The notes: generated from the sequence alone by a model not told the origin. 64,000 nucleotides of DNA from Oscillibacter sp. (GCA_003539495.1 DPPB01000033.1:27659-91658), one strand, 5' to 3'; counted from the stretch's first letter, positions 1 through 8,872 are shown. Translations and numbers: made by a program.

Positions 1-483
1 GTCCGGGGCGATCTGGGCCTGAACGTGTTTAATAGCCGAGCGCTGCTGCTAATGCAGGAGCTGGGGCTGGCGAGCGTCACCGTCTCCGCTGAGCTGCGGC
101 ACCAGCAGGTGCGTGATCTGCGCAAATACATCCCCTGTGAGGCGGTGGTCTACGGCCGCCTGCCGCTGATGGTCACGGAAAACTGCCCCCTGCGGTGCAG
201 CGGACAGTGCAGCGCCGGAAACGGCGGTGTGCTGACGGACCGGACCGGAGCCCGGTTCCCGGTGCTGTGCGGACACGGCTGCCGGCCGGAGATACAAAAC
301 AGCAGGCCCCTGTACCTGGCGGATAAGCCCGAATGGAAAAAGTGCGGATTGCGCTGGGCAAGGCTGCGCCTGACCACAGAGACGGCGGAGGAGGCTTTGG
401 ACATCCTGCAGCGGTATCAGGGATCGGACTTCCCCGCCCCCGCAGGCTTTACAAGAGGTCTATTCTATCGCGGTGTTGAGTAA
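1..483 (+). CDS. U32 family peptidase, C-terminal part (5' end outside window)
   Basis: The reading frame is open from base 1 and ends at TAA 481-483. The visible residues follow the U32 (collagenase-like/YegQ) pattern: GDLGLNVFNSRAL at the start, then VYGRLPLMVTENCP, a cysteine cluster (CPLRCSGQC), LTDRTGARFPV and the NSRPLYLADK motif. The Cys-rich stretch is typical of the U32 core that binds an iron-sulfur cluster in RNA-hydroxylation relatives. U32 proteins act on proteins or take part in RNA hydroxylation, and the exact substrate cannot be told from this fragment. It is followed by a 137-bp gap and then dut on the same strand. Confidence 0.82.
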   Translation, partial: VRGDLGLNVFNSRALLLMQELGLASVTVSAELRHQQVRDLRKYIPCEAVVYGRLPLMVTENCPLRCSGQCSAGNGGVLTDRTGARFPVLCGHGCRPEIQNSRPLYLADKPEWKKCGLRWARLRLTTETAEEALDILQRYQGSDFPAPAGFTRGLFYRGVE

Positions 484-620
484 CACCTGTTGAAAATTTC
501 TTTGAATTTTTCGGTAATAGACTTGCAGCCTGCAGTCGGCAAGCTCTGCAAAGCTTTACTCTTTGTATTTATACCGTGAAATATCACTATTTGTATTTAT
601 CTTTTGAGAGGTTACACCCC

Positions 621-1070
621 ATGGAGCTAAAATTCAAAGCTATACATCCTAAGATCGGGCGAGAAATCCCCCTGCCGCAGTTTGCCACCCCGGGGTCCGC
701 TGCCATGGACCTGCGGGCATGCCTGGACGGACCTGTGACCCTGCAGGCCGGGGCCCGGGCGGTGATCCCCACGGGCCTGGCTATGGCGCTGCCATCGGCG
801 GATTATGTGGCCCTGGTGTTCGCCCGGAGCGGGCTGGGCATCAAGAAGGGCGTGTGCCTTTCTAACGGTGTGGGGGTCATCGACAGCGACTATCGGGGCG
901 AAATTGCCGTGGGCCTGGTGAATCTGTCCGGCAAGGACTACACCGTCCAGCCCGGGGACCGCATCGCCCAGCTGATGGTGGTACCGGTGGTGCAGCCCAC
1001 TGTCACGCTGGCAGATGAGCTGGACGAGACGGACCGGGGCTCAGGCGGCCTCGGCTCCACAGGGAGGTAA
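621..1070 (+). CDS. dut: dUTP diphosphatase
   Basis: Trimeric dUTPase that hydrolyses dUTP to dUMP and pyrophosphate, keeping uracil out of DNA and feeding dTMP synthesis. All five family motifs are visible in order: PGSAAMDLRA, ARSGLGIKKG, GVIDSDYRGE, RIAQLMVVPV and the Gly-rich tail RGSGGLGSTGR. The frame extends upstream to 576, but ATG 621 is preferred because GAGAGG (606-611) is well placed and the product (149 residues) then starts like other family members. maf follows after 6 bp, so the two are probably co-transcribed. Confidence 0.95.
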   Translation: MELKFKAIHPKIGREIPLPQFATPGSAAMDLRACLDGPVTLQAGARAVIPTGLAMALPSADYVALVFARSGLGIKKGVCLSNGVGVIDSDYRGEIAVGLVNLSGKDYTVQPGDRIAQLMVVPVVQPTVTLADELDETDRGSGGLGSTGR

Positions 1071-1076
1071 TGGAAC

Positions 1077-1655
1077 ATGGCGAAAATCGTGTTGGCCTCC
1101 GGCTCGCCCCGGCGGCAGGAGCTGCTGCGGCGCATGGGCATCACGGAGTTTGACATTCGGGTGCCGGAGGTGGAGGAATACTATCCGGATCATCTATCTC
1201 CGGAGGAGATCGTGAAGTTCATCTCCCGGGAGAAATCTGATGCCGCGGCGCGGCTGTGTGGGGGCGACGAGATCGTCATCACCGCGGACACCATGGTATT
1301 CCTGGGCGAGCGGCGCCTGGGTAAGCCCCGGGACGAGGCCCAGGCCCTGGAGATGCTTACGGCCCTGGCGGGACGAAAGCACACGGTGTGTACCGGCGTG
1401 ACCGTGCGCCGGGGAGCGAAAATCTGCACCGCCGCCCAGCACACGGATGTGTACTTCCGCCCGGCCACGGAGCGGGAGCTGCGCGCCTACATCCGCACCG
1501 GCGAGCCCATGGACAAGGCCGGCGCCTACGGCGTGCAGGGCAAGGGCGCGCTGCTGGTGGAGCGCATTGACGGTGACTTTTTCAACGTCATGGGCCTGCC
1601 GGTTGGGCTGCTGGCCCGGCTGCTGAAGGGCTTTGGCATTGATCTGATGGAGTAA
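1077..1655 (+). CDS. maf: Maf-type nucleoside triphosphate pyrophosphatase
   Basis: House-cleaning pyrophosphatase that removes modified or non-canonical NTPs (dTTP/UTP-type specificity is common in the family) and is linked to septum control in Bacillus. The N-terminal phosphate-binding motif SGSPRR is at residues 8-13. The ADTMV segment near residue 66 carries the conserved acidic residue, and GVQGKGALLVERIDGDFFNVMGLP is the usual C-terminal signature. At 192 residues it is normal length. It sits directly before mreC, the classical maf-mreBCD order, but no mreB is present here. Confidence 0.95.
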   Translation: MAKIVLASGSPRRQELLRRMGITEFDIRVPEVEEYYPDHLSPEEIVKFISREKSDAAARLCGGDEIVITADTMVFLGERRLGKPRDEAQALEMLTALAGRKHTVCTGVTVRRGAKICTAAQHTDVYFRPATERELRAYIRTGEPMDKAGAYGVQGKGALLVERIDGDFFNVMGLPVGLLARLLKGFGIDLME

Positions 1656-1659
1656 TACT

Positions 1660-2493
1660 ATGAAGAATTTTTTCAACAAAACCGGCATATGGATCCTGGC
1701 TGCAGCGGTGGTGATCGTGCTGACGCTGTCCATCCTGTCCGCTACGGGGACGGGCCTGCTGAATAACATTGCGGGCACTATCGCCAGCCCCTTCCGCTCC
1801 GCCGGAGCCGCTATCGGCAACTGGTTCGGCTCCATTTCCGACAAGTTTGACAGCGTGGAGGCTCTGCAGAAGGAGAACGAGGAGCTGCGCAAGCGCGTGG
1901 CTCAGCTGGAGGATGCCAACCGCCAGGCCGAAACCGACAGCCAGGAGAACGAGCGCCTGCGCTCCCTGCTGAACCTGCGCCAGCAGCGGCGGGACTTTAC
2001 CTTTGAGAGCGCCAAGGTGACCCAGTATGAAAACTCCAACTGGGCCTCCACCCTGACCCTGAACCGGGGCACCAGCAGCGGCGTTGCGGTGAATAACTGC
2101 GTGGTGAACGAGACCGGCGCCCTGGTAGGCGTTGTGACGGAGGTGGGCCTGAACTGGTGCACCGTGGCCACAGTGCTGGACACCCAGGCACAGTTCGGCG
2201 CCACGGTGTTCCGCACGGGCGAATCCGCCGTGGCCATGGGCGATCTGGAGCTGATGCAAAGCGGAAAGCTCAAGCTCAGCTACCTCTCCGGAGCCAACAC
2301 CCCCGTAGGCGGCGACCTGGTGCTGACCTCCGGCTTGGGCGGATACTATCCCTCGGGTCTGGTCATCGGAGCTGTGGAGGATGTGCGCACCGACGACTCG
2401 GGCCTGACCCAGTACGCCGTAGTACAGCCCACGGTGACGCCCTCCTCCCTGGTGGAAGTGTTCGTCATCACCGCCTTCGACATCGTGGACTGA
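1660..2493 (+). CDS. mreC: Rod shape-determining protein MreC
   Basis: Component of the elongasome that links MreB and MreD to PBP2 outside the membrane. The 277-residue product has a short cytoplasmic N-terminus, one membrane helix at about residues 8-30, a coiled coil at about 65-105 (SVEALQKENEELRKRVAQLE) and the C-terminal beta-barrel domain typical of MreC. It starts 4 bp after maf and is followed by mreD within 10 bp. The mreD ribosome site overlaps the mreC stop, consistent with translational coupling. Confidence 0.94.
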   Translation: MKNFFNKTGIWILAAAVVIVLTLSILSATGTGLLNNIAGTIASPFRSAGAAIGNWFGSISDKFDSVEALQKENEELRKRVAQLEDANRQAETDSQENERLRSLLNLRQQRRDFTFESAKVTQYENSNWASTLTLNRGTSSGVAVNNCVVNETGALVGVVTEVGLNWCTVATVLDTQAQFGATVFRTGESAVAMGDLELMQSGKLKLSYLSGANTPVGGDLVLTSGLGGYYPSGLVIGAVEDVRTDDSGLTQYAVVQPTVTPSSLVEVFVITAFDIVD

Positions 2494-2503
2494 GAGGTGC
2501 GCC

Positions 2504-3010
2504 GTGGGACGTCGTGACTTTTTGTTTAAATGGCTCTTTTACGCCCTGACCGCTCTGGGTTTCGTGCTGGTGCAGGTCTTTGGGCTGGTGCATATCCGCA
2601 TATGGGGTGTGCATCCGTTCCTGTTTCCGGTGCTGGTGTCCACTGTGGCCGCCCTGGAATCCGCCCATGAGAGCGCCGTGTTTGCTCTGGCCACCGGCGC
2701 GGTGCTGGATGTCACCATGTCGGGGGTGATCCCCTGCTTCTACACGGTGGCGTTTTTGGTTGTATTCTTTTTGGCCCAGATCCTGTCGGCCAAGGTCCTG
2801 TCGCAGCCGTTTTTCTGCTGCATGCTGTGTGGCGTACTGAGCATTGTGTGCACCGACCTGCTGCAAATGCTGTTTCTCAATTCGTCTGTCAGCTTCTCCG
2901 TTCGGGCCGCCCTGCTGCTTATGGGTAAGGAGCTGCTGCTGACGCTGCCCCTAATGCCGCTGATTTACCTGCCGGACAGCAAGATCCGGCGCTTCTTCCA
3001 CCAGGAATAA
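2504..3010 (+). CDS. mreD: Rod shape-determining protein MreD
   Basis: Integral membrane member of the elongasome. The product has 168 residues, most of them hydrophobic, with about five predicted membrane segments and the conserved AxE region (VAALESAHESAVFALATGAVLD). The start is GTG 2504, preceded by GAGAGGTG, which overlaps the mreC stop codon. It lies between mreC and the PBP2 gene, which gives the assignment its strength because MreD sequences diverge greatly. Confidence 0.88.
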   Translation: MGRRDFLFKWLFYALTALGFVLVQVFGLVHIRIWGVHPFLFPVLVSTVAALESAHESAVFALATGAVLDVTMSGVIPCFYTVAFLVVFFLAQILSAKVLSQPFFCCMLCGVLSIVCTDLLQMLFLNSSVSFSVRAALLLMGKELLLTLPLMPLIYLPDSKIRRFFHQE

Positions 3011-3047
3011 GGGGCCCTGTATCCGCCGGAAAGGAGGCGCTTTCCCT

Positions 3048-5081
3048 ATGAAAAAATCCAATCCCTATCGCACCCGGCTCATCGTTCTGTTGGGCTTTTT
3101 AGCTGTGGTGCTGATCTTTTTCGCCGTGATGCTGTTTCACTATCAGATCATCAAGGGCAACAGCTACCGGGCTCAATCCATGGCCGGCACCGCCCGGCGT
3201 GAAACCGTGGAGACCAGCCGGGGCATTATTACCGACAGGAATGGTAAGGTTTTGGTGTCTAACCGCCTGACCTACACCCTGAAATTCTCCGACGAGAGCT
3301 TTGATGACGACGCTGCCTGCAACGCCGCCGTGTGGCGGCTCATCACTCTGTGCCGGCAGGAGAGCCTTTCCTGGATTGATCCCCTGCCGCTGACGAACGC
3401 GGCGCCCTTCGCCCTCACCACTGATACCCCCGGGGAGACCTTTGTCAACTGGCTGGATCAGCATGACATTCCCTACACCGGCAAGGACACCGTGACCCTC
3501 TCTATCAGCGGCGGCGAGCTGCTGGACATGGCCCGGAAGATTTATAAGATCTCCGACGATTATACCGACGACCAGGCCCGCCTCGTCGCCGGGGTCCGCT
3601 ACGGCGCGGAGATGTCCGGCGGGTATGTGTTTGCCGAGGATGTTCCCGTAGAGGTCATCAGCCAGGTGGTGGATGGCCACTTTGCAGGCGTGTCCACAGG
3701 TACCTCCAGCCAGCGGGTGTATAACACCACCTATGCCGCCCATATCCTGGGCCGGGTGAGCCGCATCTTTGCCGAGGATTGGAACGACAAATACAAGGAT
3801 AACAACGACTACTCCATGGACGACCTGGTGGGCAAGGGCGGCGTGGAGGAGGCCTTTGAGCAATATCTCCATGGGGTCAACGGCGTAAAGCTGGTGACCA
3901 CCGATAAGAGCGGCAAGGTCACCGGCGAGCTCTACGCCAAGGAGCCCCAGCCGGGCAACACCGTGGCCCTGACCATCGACCTGGACCTGCAGAAAACCGC
4001 CGAGGATTCCCTGGCGGCCACCATCCAGTCCATGACGAAAAGCGATGGCGTGGCCCGAGGCGGCGCGGCGGCAGTGATCGGCGTGGGCACCGGGGAGGTG
4101 CTGGCCTTGGCCAGCTATCCCACCTACGACCTGAGCCAATGGGACGAGATGTACGACACCTGGAGCAAGGATGCCGCCCTGCCCATGTTTAACCGCGCCA
4201 CCGACGGCACCTACGCCCCCGGCTCCACCTTCAAGCTCTGCACCTCTGTGGCGGCCCTGGAGTCCGGCGTTATCACTCCCTCCACCACCATTGTGGACCG
4301 GGGCATTTACACCTACTACGAGTTCCCCCAGCCCCGATGCTGGATCTATAATGCCACCGGCAGCACCCACGGAGCCGTGAACGTGAGCCAGGCCATCACG
4401 GTGTCGTGCAACTACTTTTTCTATGAGGTGGGCCGGCTTACAGGCATCCAGCGGCTGGACGACTACGCCAGTCAGTTTGGCCTGGGCCGCAGCACGGGCA
4501 TCGAGATCGGCGACTCCGATGGCGTGCTGGCCAGCCCCGAATACGCCGAAAAAATCGGCGAAACCTGGACCGACGGCCAAACCATCACCGCCGCCATCGG
4601 TCAATCCTATAACCTGTTCACGCCCCTGCAGCTGGCCAACTATGTGGCCACTCTCGTCAGCGGCGGCGATCATTACGAGGCGCACCTGCTCAAGAGTGCC
4701 AAGTCCTACGACAACTCCTCCGTGGTCTACGCCTACAACAAGGGCCCCACCAACCATGTGGACATGTCCGACAGCACCCTGGAGGCGGTGAAGGCCGGGG
4801 CCCGGGGTCTGGCCACCGGAAGCTTGAGCTACGTCTTCAACAGCTGCATCGTTCCCGTGGGCTGCAAAACCGGTACTGCAGAGACCGGCGGCGAGCTGTC
4901 CAACGGCTGCTTTGTGGCCTTTGCCCCCTATGACGACCCTCAGATCGCCGTGTGTGTGGTCATCGAGCAGGGCGGCGGCGGCGCCAACCTGGCCCCCATC
5001 GCCCGGGACATCATCAATTCCTACTTCTCCAGCGCGTCCACCTCCGCTACCGTCGTCGGGGAAAATACGCTGCTGCCATAA
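3048..5081 (+). CDS. mrdA: Penicillin-binding protein 2 (class B transpeptidase of the elongasome)
   Basis: Monofunctional DD-transpeptidase that crosslinks peptidoglycan during cell elongation. There is an N-terminal anchor at about residues 11-32, then the PBP dimerisation domain beginning with RGIITDRNG. The three transpeptidase motifs are visible: STFK at 393-396 (nucleophile Ser393), SCN at 453-455 and KTGT at 607-610. Length (677 residues) is normal. It follows mreCD in one strand-consistent block with a strong AAGGAGG site, so it is assigned as the MreCD partner rather than the division enzyme PBP3. Confidence 0.93.
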   Translation: MKKSNPYRTRLIVLLGFLAVVLIFFAVMLFHYQIIKGNSYRAQSMAGTARRETVETSRGIITDRNGKVLVSNRLTYTLKFSDESFDDDAACNAAVWRLITLCRQESLSWIDPLPLTNAAPFALTTDTPGETFVNWLDQHDIPYTGKDTVTLSISGGELLDMARKIYKISDDYTDDQARLVAGVRYGAEMSGGYVFAEDVPVEVISQVVDGHFAGVSTGTSSQRVYNTTYAAHILGRVSRIFAEDWNDKYKDNNDYSMDDLVGKGGVEEAFEQYLHGVNGVKLVTTDKSGKVTGELYAKEPQPGNTVALTIDLDLQKTAEDSLAATIQSMTKSDGVARGGAAAVIGVGTGEVLALASYPTYDLSQWDEMYDTWSKDAALPMFNRATDGTYAPGSTFKLCTSVAALESGVITPSTTIVDRGIYTYYEFPQPRCWIYNATGSTHGAVNVSQAITVSCNYFFYEVGRLTGIQRLDDYASQFGLGRSTGIEIGDSDGVLASPEYAEKIGETWTDGQTITAAIGQSYNLFTPLQLANYVATLVSGGDHYEAHLLKSAKSYDNSSVVYAYNKGPTNHVDMSDSTLEAVKAGARGLATGSLSYVFNSCIVPVGCKTGTAETGGELSNGCFVAFAPYDDPQIAVCVVIEQGGGGANLAPIARDIINSYFSSASTSATVVGENTLLP

Positions 5082-5127
5082 GCTCCTCGATAAAATCCTA
5101 TTTTTGTAAGGAGAGTTTCCTATTCCC

Positions 5128-6942
5128 ATGTCTGTTTATTTTGATTCCAAGGACCCCCGCTGTAAATCCCCCTTCGGTGCCGTTTTGTGCGCCACCGAAG
5201 TGTCTTTCGCCGTGTTTTTCGGCCCGGAGGACGGCATCCTGGGCGGCGAGCTGCAGGTTCGGGAGGAGTTCGCCGGGGTGACCCGGACTATATCCCTGCG
5301 CCGAGAGAGCAGCGCCCTCCGGGGCACATACACCGCCCCCGGGACGCCGGAGCTGGCCTGGTACAGCTTCACGCTGCGCCGACAGGACGGCCAGGCCGTC
5401 ACCCTCCCCGAGCGACAGCTGACGGTGTATGAGGACACCGTCACGCCGGATTGGTTTGGCCGGGGCGTCAGCTATCAGATCTTCCCGGACCGCTTCTGCC
5501 GCAGCCGCATCCCGGACCCGGCGGGTATGGTGGGGGACCGAAGGGTCCACGAAAGCTGGGCCGACACACCGGACTTTCTGCCGGATGAGCAGGGAGAGGT
5601 CCGCTGTTGCGATTTTTTCGGCGGCAACCTGCCGGGCATCATCGGCAAGCTGGACTACCTGCAGGAGCTGGGCGTGACCACCCTGTATCTTACACCCATT
5701 TTTGAATCCGCCTCCAACCACCGCTACAACACCGCTGACTACCGGGCCATTGACCCTATGCTGGGCACGGAGGAGGATTTTTGCGCTCTGTGCAGCCACG
5801 CCCACCGGCGGGGGATGCGGGTGGTGCTGGACGGTGTGTTCAACCACACCGGCAGCGTCAGCCGCTACTTCAACGCCGACGGATCCTATCCCGACCTGGG
5901 GGCAGCCCAATCCAAGGAGTCTCCTTATTATAATTGGTACCGCTTCACCCGCTGGCCGGAGGAATACGACGCCTGGTGGGGCATCAAGACCCTGCCGGCA
6001 GTGGAGGAGACACAGGCGTCCTATCGGGAGTTTATTATCCAGGGCGAGGATTCCGTGGTGCGCCACTGGCTGCGCTGCGGGGCGGACGGCTGGCGGCTGG
6101 ACGTGGCCGACGAGCTGCCCGACAGCTTCATTGCCCAACTCCGCGCCGCCCTGGAGAAGGAAAAGGTCGACGCTGTGCTTCTGGGCGAGGTGTGGGAGGA
6201 CGGCACCAACAAGATCGCTTACGGCCAGCGCCGCCGCTATCTCCTGGGCCGGGAAACCCACGGGCTCATGAGCTACCCCTTCCGCAAGGCGGCCATGGAC
6301 TGGCTGCTGGGCGGCGATGCTGCCGCCTTCCGCGACAGCATGGAAACCCTTCGGGAGAATTATCCGGCTCCCGCCTTCTACAGTGCCATGAACTTTCTGG
6401 GCACTCACGATACGCCCCGGATCCTGACCCTTCTAGGCGGCGAGCCCACACCGGAGAGCAAGACGGAACGGGCTCAAGCCCGGCTTACCCCGGCCGGATA
6501 TGACCTGGCACGGCGTCGTTTGATGCTGGGAGCGCTGCTGCTATACGCCTTCCCCGGCTCCCCCACCGTGTTCGCCGGAGACGAGGCCGGGCAGCAGGGC
6601 TATGAGGATCCTCTGAACCGCCGCACCTACCCTTGGGGGCAGGAGGACACAATGCTGCTGGCCTGGTTCCGGCGGTTGGGCCAGCTGCGGAGGGAGCGAG
6701 CCTCCCTGCAGCAAGGTGACATCACCTATCCCTACGCCAGGGGCAGCGGTCTGGCAGTGCAGCGCCGGGCAGGCAATCAGGTAACCCTGGCCGCCATGAA
6801 CGCCGGAGCGGTGCCTTTGGATCTGACCCTCCCCTGGCTTGGCGGCACCGCCACGGACGCCATGACCGGCCAGCAGTTTTTAGTCCCGGACGGCGCGGTA
6901 CATCTGACGCTGCCGGGGTACGGTGGGGTGCTGCTGATTTAG
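5128..6942 (+). CDS. Alpha-amylase family glycoside hydrolase (GH13, neopullulanase/maltogenic type)
   Basis: The product has 604 residues and no signal peptide, so it is a cytoplasmic enzyme acting on alpha-glucan oligosaccharides. An N-terminal beta-sandwich (about 1-110) of the CBM34 kind precedes the (beta/alpha)8 barrel. All four GH13 regions are visible: DGVFNH at 235-240, GWRLD with nucleophile Asp325, GEVWED with acid/base Glu354, and FLGTHD with Asp428. The cytoplasmic location and N-terminal domain favour cyclomaltodextrinase or neopullulanase activity; exact specificity cannot be read. It follows PBP2 by 46 bp and is unrelated to its neighbours. Confidence 0.9.
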   Translation: MSVYFDSKDPRCKSPFGAVLCATEVSFAVFFGPEDGILGGELQVREEFAGVTRTISLRRESSALRGTYTAPGTPELAWYSFTLRRQDGQAVTLPERQLTVYEDTVTPDWFGRGVSYQIFPDRFCRSRIPDPAGMVGDRRVHESWADTPDFLPDEQGEVRCCDFFGGNLPGIIGKLDYLQELGVTTLYLTPIFESASNHRYNTADYRAIDPMLGTEEDFCALCSHAHRRGMRVVLDGVFNHTGSVSRYFNADGSYPDLGAAQSKESPYYNWYRFTRWPEEYDAWWGIKTLPAVEETQASYREFIIQGEDSVVRHWLRCGADGWRLDVADELPDSFIAQLRAALEKEKVDAVLLGEVWEDGTNKIAYGQRRRYLLGRETHGLMSYPFRKAAMDWLLGGDAAAFRDSMETLRENYPAPAFYSAMNFLGTHDTPRILTLLGGEPTPESKTERAQARLTPAGYDLARRRLMLGALLLYAFPGSPTVFAGDEAGQQGYEDPLNRRTYPWGQEDTMLLAWFRRLGQLRRERASLQQGDITYPYARGSGLAVQRRAGNQVTLAAMNAGAVPLDLTLPWLGGTATDAMTGQQFLVPDGAVHLTLPGYGGVLLI

Positions 6943-6950
6943 TGCTTGTG

Positions 6951-6981
6951 TCTGCGGGCGCGAACTCTGCGATGCTTTTTT
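6951..6981 (+). repeat. Short dispersed repeat E, copy 1
   Basis: The segment TCTGCGGGCGCGAACTCTGC followed by GATGCTTTTTT just after the amylase stop recurs with small changes at 12101-12133, 55597-55627 and, inverted, 40803-40838. It ends in a T-run here and may take part in termination. Its origin is unknown. Confidence 0.5.
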
Positions 6982-6986
6982 GTATG

Positions 6987-7020
6987 CCCTGGGGATGTTT
7001 CATGTGAAACATCCCCAGGG
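6987..7020. terminator. 34-bp perfect inverted repeat containing a parS site
   Basis: Two 16-bp arms (CCCTGGGGATGTTTCA and its complement) surround a TG centre and are followed by TTCTTTTAT. It fits a terminator for the amylase gene, but its core is exactly the 16-bp parS at 6996-7011, so one element may serve both roles. Confidence 0.6.
6996..7011 (+). promoter_or_regulatory. parS site 1
   Basis: TGTTTCATGTGAAACA differs by one base from the Bacillus-type parS TGTTTCACGTGAAACA, which loads ParB onto the chromosome. It is upstream of parA, the usual place. Confidence 0.85.
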
Positions 7021-7033
7021 ACTTCTTTTATAT

Positions 7034-7049
7034 TGTTTCATGTGAAACA
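7034..7049 (+). promoter_or_regulatory. parS site 2
   Basis: Identical 16-mer to site 1 (TGTTTCATGTGAAACA), in the same orientation, 38 bp further on. It lies in the parA upstream region. Confidence 0.85.
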
Positions 7050-7075
7050 CCTCCTCTCCCCTGCTTCGTGATAAA

Positions 7076-7091
7076 TGTTTCACATGAAACA
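7076..7091 (-). promoter_or_regulatory. parS site 3
   Basis: TGTTTCACATGAAACA is the exact reverse complement of sites 1 and 2. It lies 32 bp upstream of the parA -35 box, where bound ParB could also repress the operon. Confidence 0.85.
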
Positions 7092-7122
7092 GGAGACTTT
7101 TCAATTTTTTTATCAGAATCTA

Positions 7123-7152
7123 TTGAAACGGGCGGCCGGAATGGTATATAAT
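7123..7152 (+). promoter_or_regulatory. Sigma-A promoter of parA
   Basis: TTGAAA at 7123-7128 and TATAAT at 7147-7152 are separated by 18 bp, about 38 bp before the parA start. Confidence 0.7.
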
Positions 7153-7190
7153 AATGTGCATGACAGAAAAATGGAGAGGCGAGTGGGAAT

Positions 7191-7961
7191 ATGGCTAAAG
7201 TTGTTGCGATCGTGAATCAAAAGGGCGGAGTAGGCAAAACCACCACCTGCGTGAATTTGGCCGCCATCCTGGCTGCCAGAGGTCTGCGGGTGCTGCTGTG
7301 CGACTTTGATCCTCAGGCCAACGCCACCTCCGGTATGGGTGTGGACAAATCCCGTTCCAACGGCGTATACGACGCACTCATTAACGGCGTGGAGACAGAG
7401 AAGATCATCGTCACCACTCCCTATGGAGATGTGCTGCCCAGCAGCAAGGCATTGGCCGGAGCCGGCGTGGAGATGATCGACCTGGAGGGCCGTCAGTTCC
7501 TGCTGAAGCGAGCTTTGGATCAGGTGGCAGACCGGTATGACTATATTTTTATCGATTGCCCCCCCTCCCTGGAGCTGCTGACCCTGAACGCGCTGTGTGC
7601 GGCAGATAGCCTGCTGGTGCCGCTGCAGGGAGAATATTACGCCCTGGAAGGGCTCAGCGACCTCATGGGTACAGTGCGCATTGTGCGCCGGGGCCTGAAC
7701 CCAAAGCTGGAAATTGAGGGCGTTCTGCTGACCATGTTCGATGGGCGCACCAACCTGGCCATACAGGTGGCTCAGGAGATCAAGCGCTTCTTCCCAGGGA
7801 AGGTGTACAGCACCGTCATTCCCCGGAATATCCGGCTGTCCGAGGCACCCAGCCACGGTAAGCCCATCCATGCATACGACCGCACCTGCCGCGGTGCGGA
7901 GGCATATAGCGCCCTGGCGGATGAATTTCTGCGGAAAAACGGCACAGGTAAGGAGGAGTAA
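7191..7961 (+). CDS. parA: Chromosome partitioning ATPase ParA/Soj
   Basis: Deviant Walker-A ATPase that binds DNA cooperatively with ATP and works with ParB-parS in origin segregation; Soj also controls DnaA. The product has 256 residues. KGGVGKTT starts at residue 11, the DFDPQANA segment follows the first strand, and FIDCPPSL is the Walker-B-like motif. There is no N-terminal HTH extension, so it is the short chromosomal type. parB starts 6 bp after the stop and three parS sites precede the promoter. Confidence 0.96.
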   Translation: MAKVVAIVNQKGGVGKTTTCVNLAAILAARGLRVLLCDFDPQANATSGMGVDKSRSNGVYDALINGVETEKIIVTTPYGDVLPSSKALAGAGVEMIDLEGRQFLLKRALDQVADRYDYIFIDCPPSLELLTLNALCAADSLLVPLQGEYYALEGLSDLMGTVRIVRRGLNPKLEIEGVLLTMFDGRTNLAIQVAQEIKRFFPGKVYSTVIPRNIRLSEAPSHGKPIHAYDRTCRGAEAYSALADEFLRKNGTGKEE

Positions 7962-7967
7962 ATTCCT

Positions 7968-8840
7968 ATGGCAAATAACGCAAAGGGCCTGGGCAAGGGC
8001 CTGGCCGCCCTGCTGGGCGACAATGTAATGGACACAAGCGAGGAGAAAAGCAGCCTTTACCTGCCCATTTCCCAAGTGGAGAGCTGCGCCTCTCAGCCGC
8101 GAAAGCAATTCGATCCCGATGCTCTGGCGGATCTGGCAGATTCCATCCGCGAGCACGGCATCATCCAGCCCTTGACGGTGCGCAAGCTCCAATCAGGCTA
8201 TTATCAGATCATTGCCGGCGAGCGCCGCTGGCGGGCCGCCCGGATGGCAGGTCTGGACCAAGTGCCGGCCATCGTCATCGAGGCTGACGACCGCAAGGCC
8301 ATGGAGCTGGCCATGATCGAGAACCTGCAGCGGGAGGATCTGAACCCCATGGAGGAGGCTGAGGGCTATCAGCAGCTGATGACCCAGTACAATCTCACCC
8401 AGGAGGAGACCGCGCAGCGGGTGGGCAAGTCCCGCTCCGCCGTGGCCAACGCCCTGCGTCTGCTGAACCTGTGCCCCCCGGTGCGCGCTATGGTGGAGGA
8501 CGGCCGCCTGTCCAACGGTCACGCCCGGACTATACTGCCCCTCTCCCCTGCCCTGCAGGAAAAGGCGGCGGATGCCATCCTCAAGTCGGACCTTTCCGTC
8601 CGGCAGACGGAGCTGTTGGTGAAAAAGCTCACCGCCCAGGAGAAGGCCCAGCCCGCCGTTACCACCGGCGGCCTGGAGGTGAATTACGCCGAGGAGGCCG
8701 CCAAGTCCCTGGGCGCGCACCTGGGCCGGGGCTGCAAGATCGTCAGTGGCCGTAAAAAAGGCCGCATTGAGCTGGAATACTACGGCGTGGACGACCTGAA
8801 TAACCTCTTGGACGCCCTGAATGCGCTGACGCTGAAATAA
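7968..8840 (+). CDS. parB: ParB/Spo0J chromosome partitioning protein
   Basis: CTP-dependent clamp that loads at parS, spreads, and recruits SMC. The product has 290 residues. The N-terminus GLGKGLAALLG is the region that stimulates ParA ATPase. The CTP-binding core carries the GERRWRA box near residue 84 and ENLQREDLNPMEEA. The HTH that reads parS follows (QEETAQRVGKSRSAVANALRLL). A C-terminal dimerisation segment ends the protein. ATG 7968 is preceded by AGGAGG. A fourth parS lies 3 bp after the stop codon. Confidence 0.96.
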   Translation: MANNAKGLGKGLAALLGDNVMDTSEEKSSLYLPISQVESCASQPRKQFDPDALADLADSIREHGIIQPLTVRKLQSGYYQIIAGERRWRAARMAGLDQVPAIVIEADDRKAMELAMIENLQREDLNPMEEAEGYQQLMTQYNLTQEETAQRVGKSRSAVANALRLLNLCPPVRAMVEDGRLSNGHARTILPLSPALQEKAADAILKSDLSVRQTELLVKKLTAQEKAQPAVTTGGLEVNYAEEAAKSLGAHLGRGCKIVSGRKKGRIELEYYGVDDLNNLLDALNALTLK

Positions 8841-8842
8841 AT

Positions 8843-8858
8843 TGTTTCACATGAAACA
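8843..8858 (-). promoter_or_regulatory. parS site 4
   Basis: TGTTTCACATGAAACA, identical to site 3, sits between the parB stop and the serS start (8873). ParB bound here would overlap the serS leader. Confidence 0.85.
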
Positions 8859-8872
8859 GAGAGGAAGTCAAA

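Noticed and set aside
3099..5129. 676-codon open frame on the minus strand
   Set aside because: It lies entirely opposite the PBP2 gene, is Gly/Val/Ala/His-rich without domains, and lacks a ribosome site; it is a GC-rich shadow frame.
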